Shown here piece by piece: positions 46,051-58,937 of a stretch of 64,000 nucleotides of DNA. The stretch comes from Pseudomonas fluvialis. Lineage in GTDB: Bacteria > Pseudomonadota > Gammaproteobacteria > Pseudomonadales > Pseudomonadaceae. Location of the stretch: the NCBI RefSeq assembly GCF_002234375.1, contig NZ_NMQV01000024.1, forward strand, positions 1-64,000, read 5' to 3'. The notes below the pieces were generated by a model, which saw only the letters and a list, made by a program, of their open reading frames with translations, did not search any database and was not told the DNA's origin. Numbering within the stretch: the first letter of the stretch is position 1; every line of letters starts with the position of its first letter. The position numbers and the translations under genes are program-made.

Positions 46051-46695
46051 GTGATCCGTCTGATGGTGGTAGACGACCATGACCTGGTGCGCAGAGGCAT
46101 CACCCAGCTGCTCAAGGAGGTCGATGGCCTGCAGGTGATTGCCGAGGCCCGCTCGGGGGAGGAGGCGCTGCAGCTGGCGCGCACCCACAAGCCGGATGTG
46201 GTGCTGATGGATGTGCGCATGCCGGGTATCGGCGGCCTGGAAGCGACCCGCAAGATGGCGGTCAGCCTGCCGCAGTGCCGGGTCATTGCGGTGACCGTCT
46301 GTGAAGAGGATCCGTTTCCCTCACGCCTGTTGCAGGCAGGCGCCAGTGGCTACCTGACCAAGGGCGCCTCGCAGGAAGAAATGGTTAGCGCTATTCGCCA
46401 GGTATTTGCCGGGCGTACCTATCTGACACCCAGCGTGGCTCAGGATCTGGCGATCAAGGCCTTGCGTCCGCAGGCGGGTAGCTCACCGTTCGAGACACTC
46501 TCCGAGCGAGAAATGCAGATTGCCCTCATGGTGGTCAATTGCCACAAGGTGCAGGACATTTCCGACAAGTTGTGCCTCTCGCCGAAGACGGTCAATACCT
46601 ACCGCTATCGCATCTACGAGAAACTGGGTGTCACCAGTGATGTGGAACTGACCCTGCTGGCGGTGCGCCACGGCATGGTCGATACCGCGGGCTGA
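46051..46695 (+). CDS. gacA: Global response regulator GacA (GTG start)
   Basis: This 214-aa LuxR-type regulator matches Pseudomonas GacA: receiver with Asp54 in VVLMDVRMPGIGGLEATRK, VTVCEEDPFPSRLLQAGASGYLTKG, and the C-terminal helix-turn-helix LSEREMQIALMVVNCHKVQDISDKLCLSPKTVNTYRYRI in parts. It activates the rsmY/rsmZ sRNA genes when phosphorylated by GacS. I use GTG 46051: the N-terminus VIRLMVVDDHD lines up with GacA and GAGGTGA lies upstream. uvrC starts 3 bases after its stop. Confidence 0.95.
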   Translation: MIRLMVVDDHDLVRRGITQLLKEVDGLQVIAEARSGEEALQLARTHKPDVVLMDVRMPGIGGLEATRKMAVSLPQCRVIAVTVCEEDPFPSRLLQAGASGYLTKGASQEEMVSAIRQVFAGRTYLTPSVAQDLAIKALRPQAGSSPFETLSEREMQIALMVVNCHKVQDISDKLCLSPKTVNTYRYRIYEKLGVTSDVELTLLAVRHGMVDTAG

Positions 46696-46698
46696 TCC

Positions 46699-48522
46699 AT
46701 GAGCGATACGTTTGATGCGGCGGCCTTCCTGGCAACCTGCAGCAGCCATCCGGGTGTTTACCGGATGTTCGACACGGCTGGTAGCCTGTTGTACGTCGGC
46801 AAGGCCAAGAACCTGCGTAAACGCCTGTCCAGCTACTTTCGCAAGAGTGGCCTGGCTCCCAAAACAGCCGCGCTGGTGGCGCGCATTGCCCAAGTGGAAA
46901 CCACCATTACCGGCAATGAGACCGAGGCTTTGCTGCTTGAGCAGACCCTGATCAAGGAATGGCGCCCGCCTTACAACATCCTGCTGCGCGACGATAAGTC
47001 CTACCCCTATGTGTTGCTCAGTGACGATGCCTTTCCGCGCCTTTCATTGCACCGTGGCAGCAAACGTAGCAAAGGGCGTTACTTCGGGCCTTATCCCAGT
47101 GGTCTGGCCATTCGCGAGAGCCTTAATCTGCTGCAGAAGGCGTTCCAGGTCCGCCAGTGCGAGGACAGTTACTACCGTAATCGCAGCCGTCCCTGCCTGC
47201 AGTACCAGATCAAGCGCTGCAAGGCACCTTGCGTCGGCCTGGTTGACGAGGCCGAATATGCTGAAGATGTGCGCCGCTCGGTGATGTTCCTCGAAGGGCG
47301 TAGCAATGTACTGAGTGCCGAACTGGCTGCAGCCATGGAACAGGCCGCGCAGGATCTGCAGTTTGAGCGGGCTGCCGAACTGCGTGACCAGATAGCCTTG
47401 CTGCGCCGTGTACAGGATCAGCAACACATGGAGGGTGGTCAGGGCAATGTCGACGTGGTGGCGGCACTGGTGAGTCCTGGTGGTGCCTGCGTGCACCTGA
47501 TCAGCGTGCGTGGCGGGCGGGTGCTGGGCAGCAAGAACTTCTTTCCCCAGGTGGCCATCGAAGAAGAGGGCGCCGAGGTGCTGCTGGCCTTTCTCGGTCA
47601 GTATTACTTGGGTGGCAGTGAGCGAGAGCTGCCCGATGCCTTGATTGTCAATCACGACCACGATGACTTGGCACTGCTGCAGGCTGCGCTGGCCGAGGTG
47701 CGCGGGCGAGCCGTGGACATTGCCTGGCGGGTACGTGGTACGCGCGCGCGCTGGCAGCAGCTTGCCGTGACCAACGCGGAGCAAGCCCTGCTGGCGCGCC
47801 TGGCCAATCGGCAGCATTTGGCGGCACGCTTCGACGCGCTGGGTGAGGCCTTGCAGCTGGATGAGGCGCCGCAGCGCCTGGAGTGCTTCGACATCAGTCA
47901 CTCCAGTGGTGAGGCTACCGTGGCATCCTGTGTGGTGATGGGGCCGGAAGGGCCATTGAAGAGTGATTACCGTCGTTACAACATCGAGGGCGTGGCGCCA
48001 GGCGATGACTATGCCGCCATGCGCCAGGCCTTGCAGCGCCGCTTTGCCCGGCTTGCCGAAGGAGAAGGTAAACGACCCGATATCCTGTTGGTGGATGGTG
48101 GCAAGGGGCAGTTGAACATGGCACGCGAGGTACTGCAGGAACTAGGCTTGCATGACCTGTTGCTGCTGGGCGTGGCCAAGGGCACCACGCGCAAGCCAGG
48201 CCTCGAGGTGCTGTACCGCGACACGGCCGATCAGGCCTTTACCTTGCCGGCTGACTCGCCGGCTCTGCATCTGATCCAGCAGGTGCGTGATGAAGCGCAC
48301 CGCTTTGCCATTACCGGCCATCGTGCCCGGCGTGGCAAGGCTCGTCGTACCTCACGTTTGGAGGATGTGGCGGGGGTTGGCCCGACACGTCGGCGCGAGC
48401 TGCTCAAACACTTTGGTGGTCTGCAGGAGCTGGGGCGAGCCAGCGTCGAGGAAATTGCCAAAACGCCCGGGATCAGTAAAAAGCTGGCCGAGCAGATTTA
48501 TGCCGTCCTGCACTCCGAGTAG
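46699..48522 (+). CDS. uvrC: Excinuclease ABC subunit C
   Basis: This 607-aa endonuclease makes both incisions of nucleotide excision repair. It has a GIY-YIG domain ([20 protein letters not shown]), a Cys-rich region around [13 protein letters not shown], a UVR domain ([16 protein letters not shown]), an RNase H-like domain ([30 protein letters not shown]) and C-terminal helix-hairpin-helix motifs ([25 protein letters not shown]). Coupled with gacA, as is usual in gammaproteobacteria. Confidence 0.96.
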   Translation: MSDTFDAAAFLATCSSHPGVYRMFDTAGSLLYVGKAKNLRKRLSSYFRKSGLAPKTAALVARIAQVETTITGNETEALLLEQTLIKEWRPPYNILLRDDKSYPYVLLSDDAFPRLSLHRGSKRSKGRYFGPYPSGLAIRESLNLLQKAFQVRQCEDSYYRNRSRPCLQYQIKRCKAPCVGLVDEAEYAEDVRRSVMFLEGRSNVLSAELAAAMEQAAQDLQFERAAELRDQIALLRRVQDQQHMEGGQGNVDVVAALVSPGGACVHLISVRGGRVLGSKNFFPQVAIEEEGAEVLLAFLGQYYLGGSERELPDALIVNHDHDDLALLQAALAEVRGRAVDIAWRVRGTRARWQQLAVTNAEQALLARLANRQHLAARFDALGEALQLDEAPQRLECFDISHSSGEATVASCVVMGPEGPLKSDYRRYNIEGVAPGDDYAAMRQALQRRFARLAEGEGKRPDILLVDGGKGQLNMAREVLQELGLHDLLLLGVAKGTTRKPGLEVLYRDTADQAFTLPADSPALHLIQQVRDEAHRFAITGHRARRGKARRTSRLEDVAGVGPTRRRELLKHFGGLQELGRASVEEIAKTPGISKKLAEQIYAVLHSE

Positions 48523-48552
48523 AATGCCTGCACCTACAGAAGGCCTACCGTT

Positions 48553-49116
48553 TTGATCAATATCCCCAACCTGCTCACCGTACTGCGCGTTTTGCTGATC
48601 CCGGTGTTCATCCTGCTGTTCTACCTGCCGTTCAGCTGGAGCTACCTGGCAGCCAGTGCGGTGTTCTCCCTTGCGGCGATCACCGACTGGCTGGATGGTT
48701 ATCTGGCACGTCGCTGGCAACAGAGCACGCCGTTTGGCGCATTTCTTGATCCGGTGGCTGACAAGCTGATGGTAGCGGTTGCGCTGGTATTGTTGGTCGA
48801 GGCGCATGCCAATCTTTGGCTGAGCCTGCCGGCCGCCATCATTATTGGCCGGGAAATCGTCATCTCGGCCTTGCGCGAGTGGATGGCCGAGCTTGGGGCA
48901 CGTGCCCAGGTCGCTGTTTCCAGCCTGGGGAAATGGAAAACCACGGCACAAATGGTGGCGCTGGTTATTCTGTTGGCCAATCCGCCGCAGTTTACCCTGT
49001 GGGTTGGCCTGGGCTATGCCTTGCTGCTGGTTGCCGCAGGGTTGACCATCTGGTCCATGGTGCAATACCTGCGCGCTGCCTGGCCGCACCTGAGTGCACC
49101 TGGAGCGGGTAAATAA
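48553..49116 (+). CDS. pgsA: CDP-diacylglycerol-glycerol-3-phosphate phosphatidyltransferase
   Basis: This 187-aa inner-membrane enzyme makes phosphatidylglycerol phosphate. The CDP-alcohol phosphotransferase motif DG-x2-AR-x8-G-x3-D-x3-D is visible as [28 protein letters not shown] split over D and G positions. It has four or more hydrophobic helices. The start appears to be TTG 48553 (reading [13 protein letters not shown]), with GAAGG upstream; no ATG is available at the conserved N-terminus. Confidence 0.92.
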   Translation: MINIPNLLTVLRVLLIPVFILLFYLPFSWSYLAASAVFSLAAITDWLDGYLARRWQQSTPFGAFLDPVADKLMVAVALVLLVEAHANLWLSLPAAIIIGREIVISALREWMAELGARAQVAVSSLGKWKTTAQMVALVILLANPPQFTLWVGLGYALLLVAAGLTIWSMVQYLRAAWPHLSAPGAGK

Positions 49117-49135
49117 AGTTTTTTGAATCAAAGGC

Positions 49136-49163
49136 TTGACGGGCTTTCTTGAATGGTTAGAAT
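49136..49163 (+). promoter_or_regulatory. Sigma-70 promoter of the tRNA cluster
   Basis: TTGACG (49136-49141) and TAGAAT (49158-49163) are separated by 16 bases, close to consensus. They lie 26 bases upstream of tRNA-Gly. Confidence 0.75.
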
Positions 49164-49188
49164 GGCGCCCGTCAGATGCTGACAGCAA

Positions 49189-49264
<76 letters not shown>

Positions 49265-49270
49265 GTTTAT

Positions 49271-49297
49271 ACGGGCCGTTTAAGCGGCCCGTTTGTT
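49271..49297 (+). terminator. Hairpin between tRNA-Gly and tRNA-Cys
   Basis: ACGGGCCG (49271-49278) pairs perfectly with CGGCCCGT (49285-49292), followed by TTGTTT. It may be a partial terminator or a processing stem within the tRNA transcript. Confidence 0.5.
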
Positions 49298-49301
49298 TCA
49301 A

Positions 49302-49375
49302 GGCTGAGTAGCAGAGTGGTTATGCACCGGATTGCAAATCCGTGAACGCCGGTTCGATTCCGACCTCAGCCTCCA
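49302..49375 (+). tRNA. tRNA-Cys (GCA)
   Basis: A 74-base cloverleaf: acceptor GGCTGAG pairs with CTCAGCC, the anticodon GCA is at 49334-49336, the T-loop is GTTCGATTC and 3'-TCCA is encoded. Confidence 0.95.
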
Positions 49376-49381
49376 AACATT

Positions 49382-49416
49382 AAAGCCCGGTAAATCAATG
49401 ATTTCCGGGCTTTTTT
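49382..49416 (+). terminator. Rho-independent terminator after tRNA-Cys
   Basis: AAAGCCCGG and CCGGGC form a stem, extended inward by AAATCA/TGATTT, followed by six T residues. It separates tRNA-Gly/Cys from tRNA-Leu. Confidence 0.85.
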
Positions 49417-49510
49417 GTTGGGGATGCAGGTGCCCTTGGCGCTTGTTAGGCCGGCCGATGGGCTATATAGTCCACCCCCAGCGCATGCTCCAGGCATGCG
49501 TAGCGCTACC

Positions 49511-49597
49511 GCCCGAATGGCGAAATCGGTAGACGCAGGAGACTTAAAATCTCTCGCCAGTAATGGCGTGCCGGTTCGAGTCCGGCTTCGGGCACCA
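49511..49597 (+). tRNA. tRNA-Leu (TAA)
   Basis: An 87-base class II tRNA: acceptor GCCCGAA pairs with TTCGGGC, the anticodon TAA is at 49545-49547, there is a long variable arm and the encoded end is ACCA. The Gly-Cys-Leu order after pgsA matches P. aeruginosa. Confidence 0.95.
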
Positions 49598-49694
49598 CTT
49601 TCGCCGGTAGGCGCGCGTTTTTGCCTGCCGGTCTGCTTCCGGTGGCTGGTTAACCCGCTTGCCGGTCTAACAGCCCTCCTGCCGGGAGTCCCGT

Positions 49695-50114
49695 ATGTCC
49701 CAGATGTCGATCGAATCCTTTGATGACCTTCTCTTGCTGGCCCGCCAGCAGCCTGATCCGCAGCGTCTGCTGTTCGTGTTTACTCAGCCGGAGCTACCGG
49801 AAGGGCATACCGCCGAGCAGGCGGAGCGCTTTGCGGCGGGTGCGGGTGGCCATCTGGCCCCGGTAGTCTGTGTGGATAAGACGCCCGAGGAGTTGAGCAG
49901 CTTCGCCGCCCTGGTTGAGGAGTCACAACAGGCTGCCCAGGACTGGGTGGTGATGTTTGTTGCCGCGCTGTCTGGTCAGGCTGGCGTGGGGCCGGGAGAG
50001 GAGCAGGTCGAGCAGTCGTTGCGTTATATGGTTGAGGGGATTCGTACTGGGCGAGTCGCCAGCTTCCTTGCTTTTGATCGGCAGGGCAGTTTGTTGCAGT
50101 TGAGCAATGGCTGA
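49695..50114 (+). CDS. Conserved Pseudomonas protein after the tRNA cluster
   Basis: This 139-aa cytoplasmic protein (FDDLLLLARQQPDPQRLLFVFTQPELP, CVDKTPEELSSFAALVEES, EQSLRYMVEGIRTGRVASFLAFDRQG, each in pieces) belongs to a family often labelled ribonucleotide reductase subunit alpha in databases. It shows no reductase motif and is far too short for that, so the label is misleading. Function unknown. GGGAG precedes ATG 49695; ATG 49704 is an alternative. Confidence 0.75.
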   Translation: MSQMSIESFDDLLLLARQQPDPQRLLFVFTQPELPEGHTAEQAERFAAGAGGHLAPVVCVDKTPEELSSFAALVEESQQAAQDWVVMFVAALSGQAGVGPGEEQVEQSLRYMVEGIRTGRVASFLAFDRQGSLLQLSNG

Positions 50115-51041
50115 TCAGCTGGCCAGGTTGAGGCGGTTGCGACCGTTGCGCTTGGCCTGATACAGCGCCTGATCGGCTCGCTGTTGCAGTCCGTCAACGG
50201 ACTCGCCGGCTTGTAGCGTGGCGCAGCCCAGGCTGATGGACATCTGCAGGGCCTGCCCCTGGAACACCACTTGCAGATTGTGTACGGCCTGGCGCAGGCG
50301 TTCTCCGACCATCGCCGCGACCTCGCTGCTGGTGTTCGACAGCAGCACCAGAAATTCTTCGCCACCATAGCGAAATACCATATCGATGTTGCGCAGGCTG
50401 GCCTTCAGCACGCCAGCTACTTCGCGCAAGGCCTCGTCGCCCACGCTGTGACCGTAGTTGTCATTGATGCGCTTGAAGTGGTCGATATCCACCATCAGTA
50501 CTGACAGCGGCTGGCTGCTGCGCTTGGCTATGTCCACTTCGCGCTGCAGGGCCTGATTCATGGCGATGCGGTTGCCGGTCTGGGTCAGTGGGTCGCGCAG
50601 GGCGCTGAGCACGGCTTCCCGATACAGCAGGGCATTGCGCAGCGGGAACAGCAGGCAGCTGAGCAGGGTTTCCAGTTGTGCCAGTTCACCTTCATCAAAA
50701 CGCAGGGCACGCCGGAAGGTGATGTCGCCCAGGTACTGGCCGTCATGGCTGAGGCGATAGGCTGCCGAATGTGGCGCACGCTGGCCCAGCTCAATACGCA
50801 AGTCATCATTGCTGTGTTGATAGCAGAGTGCGTCCAAGGGCACCAGGCGCTGCACCTCCTGGAAGAACAGGCCCAGGATGCGCTCGGCTTCCAGGCTGGT
50901 CTGCAGTTGCAGGTTCAGTTGCCGACGCAGTTCGCCCAGGCTCACCGGTTTGGGAGAGGGGCGACGCTTGCCGGCAAAGCCCAGGCGTTGGAGCTTGGCG
51001 GCATCGAAGTCGATGGTGTTGCTACGGGTGGGCGTCGGCAT
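50115..51041 (-). CDS. GGDEF diguanylate cyclase
   Basis: This 308-aa cytosolic protein has an N-terminal GAF-like region (about aa 40-130) and a C-terminal GGDEF domain: DPLTQTGNRIAMNQAL, VDIDHFKRINDNYGHSVGDEAL and the active site YGGEEF. An RNID motif five residues before it is the RxxD inhibitory site, so the enzyme should be product-inhibited by c-di-GMP. There is no transmembrane segment. It is probably an active c-di-GMP synthase. Confidence 0.9.
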   Translation of the reverse strand: MPTPTRSNTIDFDAAKLQRLGFAGKRRPSPKPVSLGELRRQLNLQLQTSLEAERILGLFFQEVQRLVPLDALCYQHSNDDLRIELGQRAPHSAAYRLSHDGQYLGDITFRRALRFDEGELAQLETLLSCLLFPLRNALLYREAVLSALRDPLTQTGNRIAMNQALQREVDIAKRSSQPLSVLMVDIDHFKRINDNYGHSVGDEALREVAGVLKASLRNIDMVFRYGGEEFLVLLSNTSSEVAAMVGERLRQAVHNLQVVFQGQALQMSISLGCATLQAGESVDGLQQRADQALYQAKRNGRNRLNLAS

Positions 51042-51213
51042 GGTCGCTAATCTCTAACGCGTAATGCGATGGTGAGGTTGTTTAAGCGATTTCCATGCCA
51101 ATTATATTATTCGTTTTAAATCAATAAGATACGTTTGCTGTTGGCGATTTTCTCGAATGCCGCGCCGGCAGTCTGGCGCTTGTTGGCGGCAATCCATTGC
51201 CGCATTTCGCACC

Positions 51214-51233
51214 GGTGACGGAAAGCCGTCACC
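51214..51233. terminator. Hairpin downstream of yciK
   Basis: GGTGACGG (51214-51221) pairs perfectly with CCGTCACC (51226-51233) around an AAAG loop, 8 bases past the yciK stop. No T-tract. Confidence 0.45.
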
Positions 51234-51241
51234 AAGGTTGC

Positions 51242-51982
51242 TTATTGCGCGTTGAGAGCCTGGCCGTTGATGCCCTGGCTATCCGGCCCCATGAGGTATA
51301 GGTACAGCGGCATGATGTCTTCCGCCGCGGGGTTGCTGGCCGGGTTTTCGCCGGGATAGGCCAAGGCGCGCATGTCGGTACGGGTAGCGCCTGGGTTGAT
51401 GCTGTTGGCGCGCACCGGGCTGATTCCCTCGACCTCGTCAGCCAGTACCTGCATCAAGCCTTCGCAGGCAAACTTGGAGACGGCATAAGCCCCCCAATAG
51501 GCGCGTCCCTGACGACCGACACTGCTTGAGGTGAAGACGACCGAGGCGTCTGCGGAGAGCTTAAGCAGCGGCAGCAGGGTGCTGGTGAGCATGAAGGCGG
51601 CGTTGACGTTGATCTGCATGACGCGCATGAAGTGATCGCCAGACAGCTGTTCGATCGGCGTGCGCGGCCCCAGTACCGCGGCATTGTGCAGCAGGCCGTC
51701 GAGGCGGCCGAAGGCGCCTTCGATGGTTGCGGCCAGTTCGTCATACTGGTGAGGCAGGGCGGTTTCCAGGTTGAAGGGAATCACCACGGGCTGGGCATGC
51801 CCAGCCGCTTCGATCTGGTCATACACCTGGTTGAGATTTTCTTCGTTCTTGCCCAGCAGTAGCACGGTAGCACCGTGTGCCGCATAACTCTTGGCGGCGG
51901 CGGCACCAATGCCGCGCCCGGCGCCGGTGACCAGAATTACTCGACCTTTGAGCAGATCGGGGCGGGCTTGATAGTCGAACAT
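51242..51982 (-). CDS. yciK: YciK-type short-chain dehydrogenase
   Basis: This 246-aa SDR has the cofactor motif TGAGRGIG (aa 19-26), HNAAVLGPR (NAAG-like) and the catalytic SS...Y...K pattern (FTSSSVGRQGRAYWGAYAVSKFA in pieces, YWGAYAVSK). YciK is a conserved SDR of uncertain substrate. ATG 51982 has AAGGAG upstream. It follows ubiG and mupP in the same direction, as in P. aeruginosa. Confidence 0.88.
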   Translation of the reverse strand: MFDYQARPDLLKGRVILVTGAGRGIGAAAAKSYAAHGATVLLLGKNEENLNQVYDQIEAAGHAQPVVIPFNLETALPHQYDELAATIEGAFGRLDGLLHNAAVLGPRTPIEQLSGDHFMRVMQINVNAAFMLTSTLLPLLKLSADASVVFTSSSVGRQGRAYWGAYAVSKFACEGLMQVLADEVEGISPVRANSINPGATRTDMRALAYPGENPASNPAAEDIMPLYLYLMGPDSQGINGQALNAQ

Positions 51983-52087
51983 GGAAGAGCTCCTTCGCTG
52001 AGCGTCCAGCTTCAGGCAGCAAGGCTGCAAGTCTGTGCCCGGCATGCCGAGAAAAAGTCGGGGGTACGGTTCAATGGGGTGCGCTGC

Positions 52088-52759
52088 TCAGCAGCCGCAC
52101 AGTGCGTTGTCCAGCACGCTGCGTAGTTCGCCGGGATGGTTGACGATCACGTCCGCGCCCCAGTGGCTAGGGTGGTCCTCGGGATGGATGTAGCCCCAGG
52201 TCACTGCCGCTGTCCGGCAGCCGGCAGCGCGGCCGGCAGCAATGTCGCGCTCGTCATCGCCTACGAACAGCACTTCGCCCGGTTGCAGGGCCATCTGCTG
52301 GCAGGCCAGCAGCAGCATGTCGGGTGCCGGTTTGCTCTGTGCGACATGTTCGGGGCAGAGCAGCACGGCGCTGCGTGTGTGCAGCTGCAGCTGTTGCATG
52401 ATCGGCTCGGCGTAGCGTAGCGGTTTGTTGGTGGCTACGCCCCAGCGCAGATGGGCACGCTCGATATCACTGAGCAGTTCACTGATGCCTGGATAGGGCC
52501 GGGTCAGCACCGCGCAGTGGGCCTGGTAGCGTTGCAGGAACTCCTCGCGCAGGGCCTCGAAAGCGGCAGTGCCGGGCGCTTCGGCAAAGGCGGCGGCAAC
52601 CATGGCCCGTGCGCCGCCTGACACGACATCACGGACAGCCTGGGCCGTGATGGGCTGCAGGTCGCGGGCACTGCGCATGGCCTGAATCACGGCAATGAAG
52701 TCCGGCGCGCTGTCGAGCAGCGTGCCGTCCATATCGAAGAGCACTGCACGCAGACGCAT
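52088..52759 (-). CDS. mupP: MupP, N-acetylmuramic acid 6-phosphate phosphatase (HAD)
   Basis: This 223-aa HAD hydrolase has motif [11 protein letters not shown], motif II in GVATNKP, a Lys in AQSKPAPDM and motif IV GDDERDI. It resembles phosphoglycolate phosphatases; its position after ubiG is that of Pseudomonas MupP, which dephosphorylates MurNAc-6-P in peptidoglycan recycling and affects AmpC induction and intrinsic fosfomycin tolerance. The ATG overlaps the ubiG stop (TGATG). Gph is the alternative. Confidence 0.82.
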   Translation of the reverse strand: MRLRAVLFDMDGTLLDSAPDFIAVIQAMRSARDLQPITAQAVRDVVSGGARAMVAAAFAEAPGTAAFEALREEFLQRYQAHCAVLTRPYPGISELLSDIERAHLRWGVATNKPLRYAEPIMQQLQLHTRSAVLLCPEHVAQSKPAPDMLLLACQQMALQPGEVLFVGDDERDIAAGRAAGCRTAAVTWGYIHPEDHPSHWGADVIVNHPGELRSVLDNALCGC

Positions 52760-53457
52760 CAGGCCTCCTTCAGGGTCTGGATCATGTAGTTGACTTCGAC
52801 ATCCGCCTCCAGCTTGTAGCGGCGGGTCAGCGGGTTGTAGGTCAGGCCGATGATGTCGCGGACTTCCAGGTCGGCTGCGCGGCACCAGGCGCCCAGTTCA
52901 GAGGGGCGAATGAACTTCTTGAATTCGTGAGTGCCGCGCGGCAGCAGGCGCAGTACGTACTCTGCGCCGATGATGGCAAACAGGTAGGCCTTGGGGTTGC
53001 GGTTGATGGTCGAGAAGAACACCTGGCCACCTGGCTTGACCAGGCGCTGGCAGGCGCGGATTACCGAGGCGGGGTCCGGGACGTGTTCGAGCATTTCCAG
53101 GCAGGTGACCACATCGAACTGCTCGGGCATTTCTTCGGCCAGTGCCTCGGCAGTGATCTGCCGGTAATCGACGTTGACCCCGGACTCCAGTTGATGCAAA
53201 CGCGCTACCGCCAGGGGGGCTTCGCCCATGTCAATGCCGGTAACGGTGGCACCACGCTGCGCCATGGCTTCGCTGAGGATGCCGCCGCCGCAACCGACGT
53301 CTAGCACGCGCTTGCCGGCCAGAGGGATGCGCTGATCGATCCAGTTGACCCGCAGGGGATTGATGTCATGGAGCGGCTTGAATTCGCTGTGGCGGTCCCA
53401 CCAGCGGTGGGCAAGAGCTTCGAACTTGGCGATTTCAGCGTGATCGACGTTGCTCAT
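52759..53457 (-). CDS. ubiG: Ubiquinone biosynthesis O-methyltransferase UbiG
   Basis: This 232-aa SAM methyltransferase performs both O-methylations of ubiquinone synthesis. Seen: [10 protein letters not shown], motif [29 protein letters not shown] and [16 protein letters not shown]. It is the middle gene of a leftward run with the amidohydrolase upstream and mupP and yciK downstream. Confidence 0.93.
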   Translation of the reverse strand: MSNVDHAEIAKFEALAHRWWDRHSEFKPLHDINPLRVNWIDQRIPLAGKRVLDVGCGGGILSEAMAQRGATVTGIDMGEAPLAVARLHQLESGVNVDYRQITAEALAEEMPEQFDVVTCLEMLEHVPDPASVIRACQRLVKPGGQVFFSTINRNPKAYLFAIIGAEYVLRLLPRGTHEFKKFIRPSELGAWCRAADLEVRDIIGLTYNPLTRRYKLEADVEVNYMIQTLKEA

Positions 53458-53466
53458 CTGGGGTCC

Positions 53467-54807
53467 TCAGGCAGTCGCTGTCGGGCTGCCGGCAATGCGC
53501 CCGGCCCATTGCTGGGCCTGGCTGATCAGTTGTTCTTCGTCCTGGCGTAGCAGGCGTCCATTGTCCAGCAGTTGCTTGCCGGCAACCCATAGGTGGCGGG
53601 TGCACTGGCGGTTGGCTGCATAGATCAGTTGTGAAACCGGATCATACAGAGGTTGGCAGCCGAGCCCCGAGAGGTCGAAGCTGACCAGGTCGGCCAGTTT
53701 GCCGATTTCCAGTGAGCCGATTTGTGTGTCCAGGCCCAGTGCGCGGGCGCCATTGAGCGTAGCCATACGCAATGCGCGATGGGCGTCCAGGGCCTGCGCC
53801 GAACCGGCGACGGCCTTGGCCAGCAAGGCGGCAGTACGGGTTTCGCCGAGCAGGTCGAGGTCGTTGTTGCTGGCGGCGCCGTCCGTGCCGATCGCTACAT
53901 TGACCCCGGCTTGCCATAGGCGTTCCACCGGGCAGAAGCCGCTGGCCAACTTGAGGTTGGACTCCGGGCAGTGGATGACGCTGGCATTGCTTTCCACCAG
54001 CATGGCCAGGTCGCTTTCGTCGATCTGGGTCATGTGCACGGCTTGCAGGCGTGGTCCCAACAGGCCCAGGCGCTGCAGGCGAGCCAGCGGGCGTTGGCCG
54101 TGGCTGGCCAGGCTTTGCTCGATTTCCCCGGCGGTTTCGTGGATGTGCATGTGGATACCGGCATCCACTTCCTCGGCCAGCATGGCGATGTTGGCCAGCT
54201 TGTCGTCACTCACCGTATAGGGCGCATGCGGGCCGAAGGCCACGCTCAGGCGTGGATGCTGGCGTAGGTCATCGAACAGTTGCAGGCCATGGCGTAACGC
54301 GTCCTGGGCATCCAGTGCGCCGGGCACTGGGAAGTCGAGCAGAGGAATGCTGATCTGTGCGCGCACGCCGCAGGCATGCACCACTTCGCTGGCAACCTGC
54401 GGGTAGAAATACATGTCGGCAAAGCAGCTGATGCCGGCCTTGACCTGCTCGGCGATCGCCAGAGCGGTGCCGCAGCGCACGAATGCCTCATCCACCCAAC
54501 GGCTTTCCGCAGGCCAGATATGCTCCTGCAGCCAGCTCATCAGTGGCAGGTCATCGGCCAGGCCGCGCAGCAAGGTCATGGCGGCGTGTCCGTGGGCATT
54601 GACCAGTCCGGGGCAAAGCAGCTGCCCGGGCAGTTCACGTACCTCGCGGGCCTCCAGGCGTAGCGCCTGCTCGCGTGGGGCAATGAGGGCGATGCGTCCG
54701 TCACGAATGCCCAGCGCATGTTCACGCAGTACCACGCCAGCCGGTTCCACCGGTACCAGCCAGGTGGGCAGCAACAGCAGGTCGAGCGGGGCAGGCTGGT
54801 TGGGCAT
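53467..54807 (-). CDS. TRZ/ATZ amidohydrolase, methylthioadenosine deaminase type
   Basis: This 446-aa metal-dependent hydrolase has [20 protein letters not shown] (metal ligands HxH), DADMYFYP-type strand, [10 protein letters not shown], then HMTQID and [13 protein letters not shown]. Its P. aeruginosa counterpart (PA3170) deaminates 5'-methylthioadenosine to methylthioinosine, an alternative to MTA phosphorylase. It is divergent from mtnA, with which it shares the pathway. ATG 54807; the upstream in-frame part to 54969 overlaps mtnA. Confidence 0.88.
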   Translation of the reverse strand: MPNQPAPLDLLLLPTWLVPVEPAGVVLREHALGIRDGRIALIAPREQALRLEAREVRELPGQLLCPGLVNAHGHAAMTLLRGLADDLPLMSWLQEHIWPAESRWVDEAFVRCGTALAIAEQVKAGISCFADMYFYPQVASEVVHACGVRAQISIPLLDFPVPGALDAQDALRHGLQLFDDLRQHPRLSVAFGPHAPYTVSDDKLANIAMLAEEVDAGIHMHIHETAGEIEQSLASHGQRPLARLQRLGLLGPRLQAVHMTQIDESDLAMLVESNASVIHCPESNLKLASGFCPVERLWQAGVNVAIGTDGAASNNDLDLLGETRTAALLAKAVAGSAQALDAHRALRMATLNGARALGLDTQIGSLEIGKLADLVSFDLSGLGCQPLYDPVSQLIYAANRQCTRHLWVAGKQLLDNGRLLRQDEEQLISQAQQWAGRIAGSPTATA

Positions 54808-54928
54808 CGCAGGGCTTCCGGCGGATTGGGTCGCGCAGTATAACCGAGGCATGCGTTTCGTGGCCTGGCTGCGGCAATGCCGCATTGGGTGCGTATACTG
54901 CGCGACCTTTATGTAGAGGGAGAGTGTT

Positions 54929-56008
54929 ATGCGCGAGCAGTTGCTGGCGGCGGAACAGATCCAGGCCATCCACTGGCGCGATGACGCCTTGTACCTGCTT
55001 GATCAGCGTCTGCTACCGCAGCAGCAGGTCTGGCTGGCGTTCGACAGTGCGGCCGGGGTGGCGCGGGCGATTGCCGAGATGATTGTGCGCGGCGCTCCGG
55101 CCATCGGTATCGCTGCCGCCTATGCCGTGGTGCTGGCTGCCCGGCAGCGCCGGGATCAGGCGCTGCCCGCGCAATTGGCCGGGCTTGAGGCCGATTGCCG
55201 CCTGTTGGCAGCCGCACGTCCTACGGCAGTCAACCTTAGCTGGGCGCTGAACTGCATGCGTGAGCGCTGGCTGCGTCTGCGCCCCGGTGAAGACCTGCTA
55301 CAGGTTCTGGAAGCAGAAGCGCGAGGCATTCATGCCAGTGACCGCGAAGCCAATCTGACCATGGCGCAGTACGGCATGGAACAGATTCGTCGTCACCAGG
55401 CCAGTCGGCAATGCCTGCTCACCCACTGCAATGCCGGTGCCCTGGCGACGGGAGGCTTTGGCACTGCGCTGGGGGTAATCCGCGCCGCGCATCTGGCCGG
55501 CCTGGTGGAGCGGGTGTATGCCGATGAAACCCGCCCCTGGCTGCAGGGCGCCCGCTTGACCGCCTGGGAGCTGGCCGAGGATGGTGTGCCGGTCTACCTG
55601 AATGCCGACGTGGCAGCGGCGCATCTGATGAAGAGCGGGGAAATCACCTGGGTGATTGTGGGTGCTGACCGGATAGCCGCCAATGGTGATGTAGCCAACA
55701 AGATCGGTACCTATCAGCTGGCCATCAATGCCATGCATCATGGCTTGCGCTTCATGGTGGTGGCTCCCAGTTCGACCATCGACATGAGCCTGGCGCATGG
55801 CGACGACATTCCCATCGAGGAGCGTGATGGTCGCGAATTGCTGGAGCTGGGCGGGCAGCGCGTGGCTGCCGAGGTGCCTGCGGTCAATCCGGTGTTCGAT
55901 GTCACTCCCGCCGACCTGATTGACGTGATCGTCACTGAAAAAGGTGTGGTCGAACGCCCCACGGAAGAGAAAATGGCCCAGTTGATGAGTCGCAAGCGCT
56001 TGCATTGA
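54929..56008 (+). CDS. mtnA: Methylthioribose-1-phosphate isomerase
   Basis: This 359-aa enzyme of the eIF2B-like family isomerises 5-methylthioribose-1-phosphate in methionine salvage. Seen: [58 protein letters not shown] and [20 protein letters not shown] in pieces. GGGAG is about 10 bases upstream of ATG 54929. With the divergent MTA deaminase it suggests salvage via methylthioinosine. Confidence 0.95.
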   Translation: MREQLLAAEQIQAIHWRDDALYLLDQRLLPQQQVWLAFDSAAGVARAIAEMIVRGAPAIGIAAAYAVVLAARQRRDQALPAQLAGLEADCRLLAAARPTAVNLSWALNCMRERWLRLRPGEDLLQVLEAEARGIHASDREANLTMAQYGMEQIRRHQASRQCLLTHCNAGALATGGFGTALGVIRAAHLAGLVERVYADETRPWLQGARLTAWELAEDGVPVYLNADVAAAHLMKSGEITWVIVGADRIAANGDVANKIGTYQLAINAMHHGLRFMVVAPSSTIDMSLAHGDDIPIEERDGRELLELGGQRVAAEVPAVNPVFDVTPADLIDVIVTEKGVVERPTEEKMAQLMSRKRLH

Positions 56009-56125
56009 GTGGCTTGGCCGGCTGCTGCCAGCTGCTGCGCTTGTCGGCAGCCTTGTGGCGCCGTGCTGTGGTACTATCGGCGGCTTATCGCAGGACCCCG
56101 CTTATAACAAGGAACCTGGCTACCT

Positions 56126-58873
<2,748 letters not shown>

Positions 58874-58937
58874 CCGATAACCCCGTATGACGCACCGCCG
58901 CCTGGCCGGCGGTTGCGCTGAGCCGAGAGAACCACAC

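Noticed and set aside
45823..46188. Upstream extension of mnmC
   Set aside because: The extra residues do not match MnmC and overlap the gacA leader and start.
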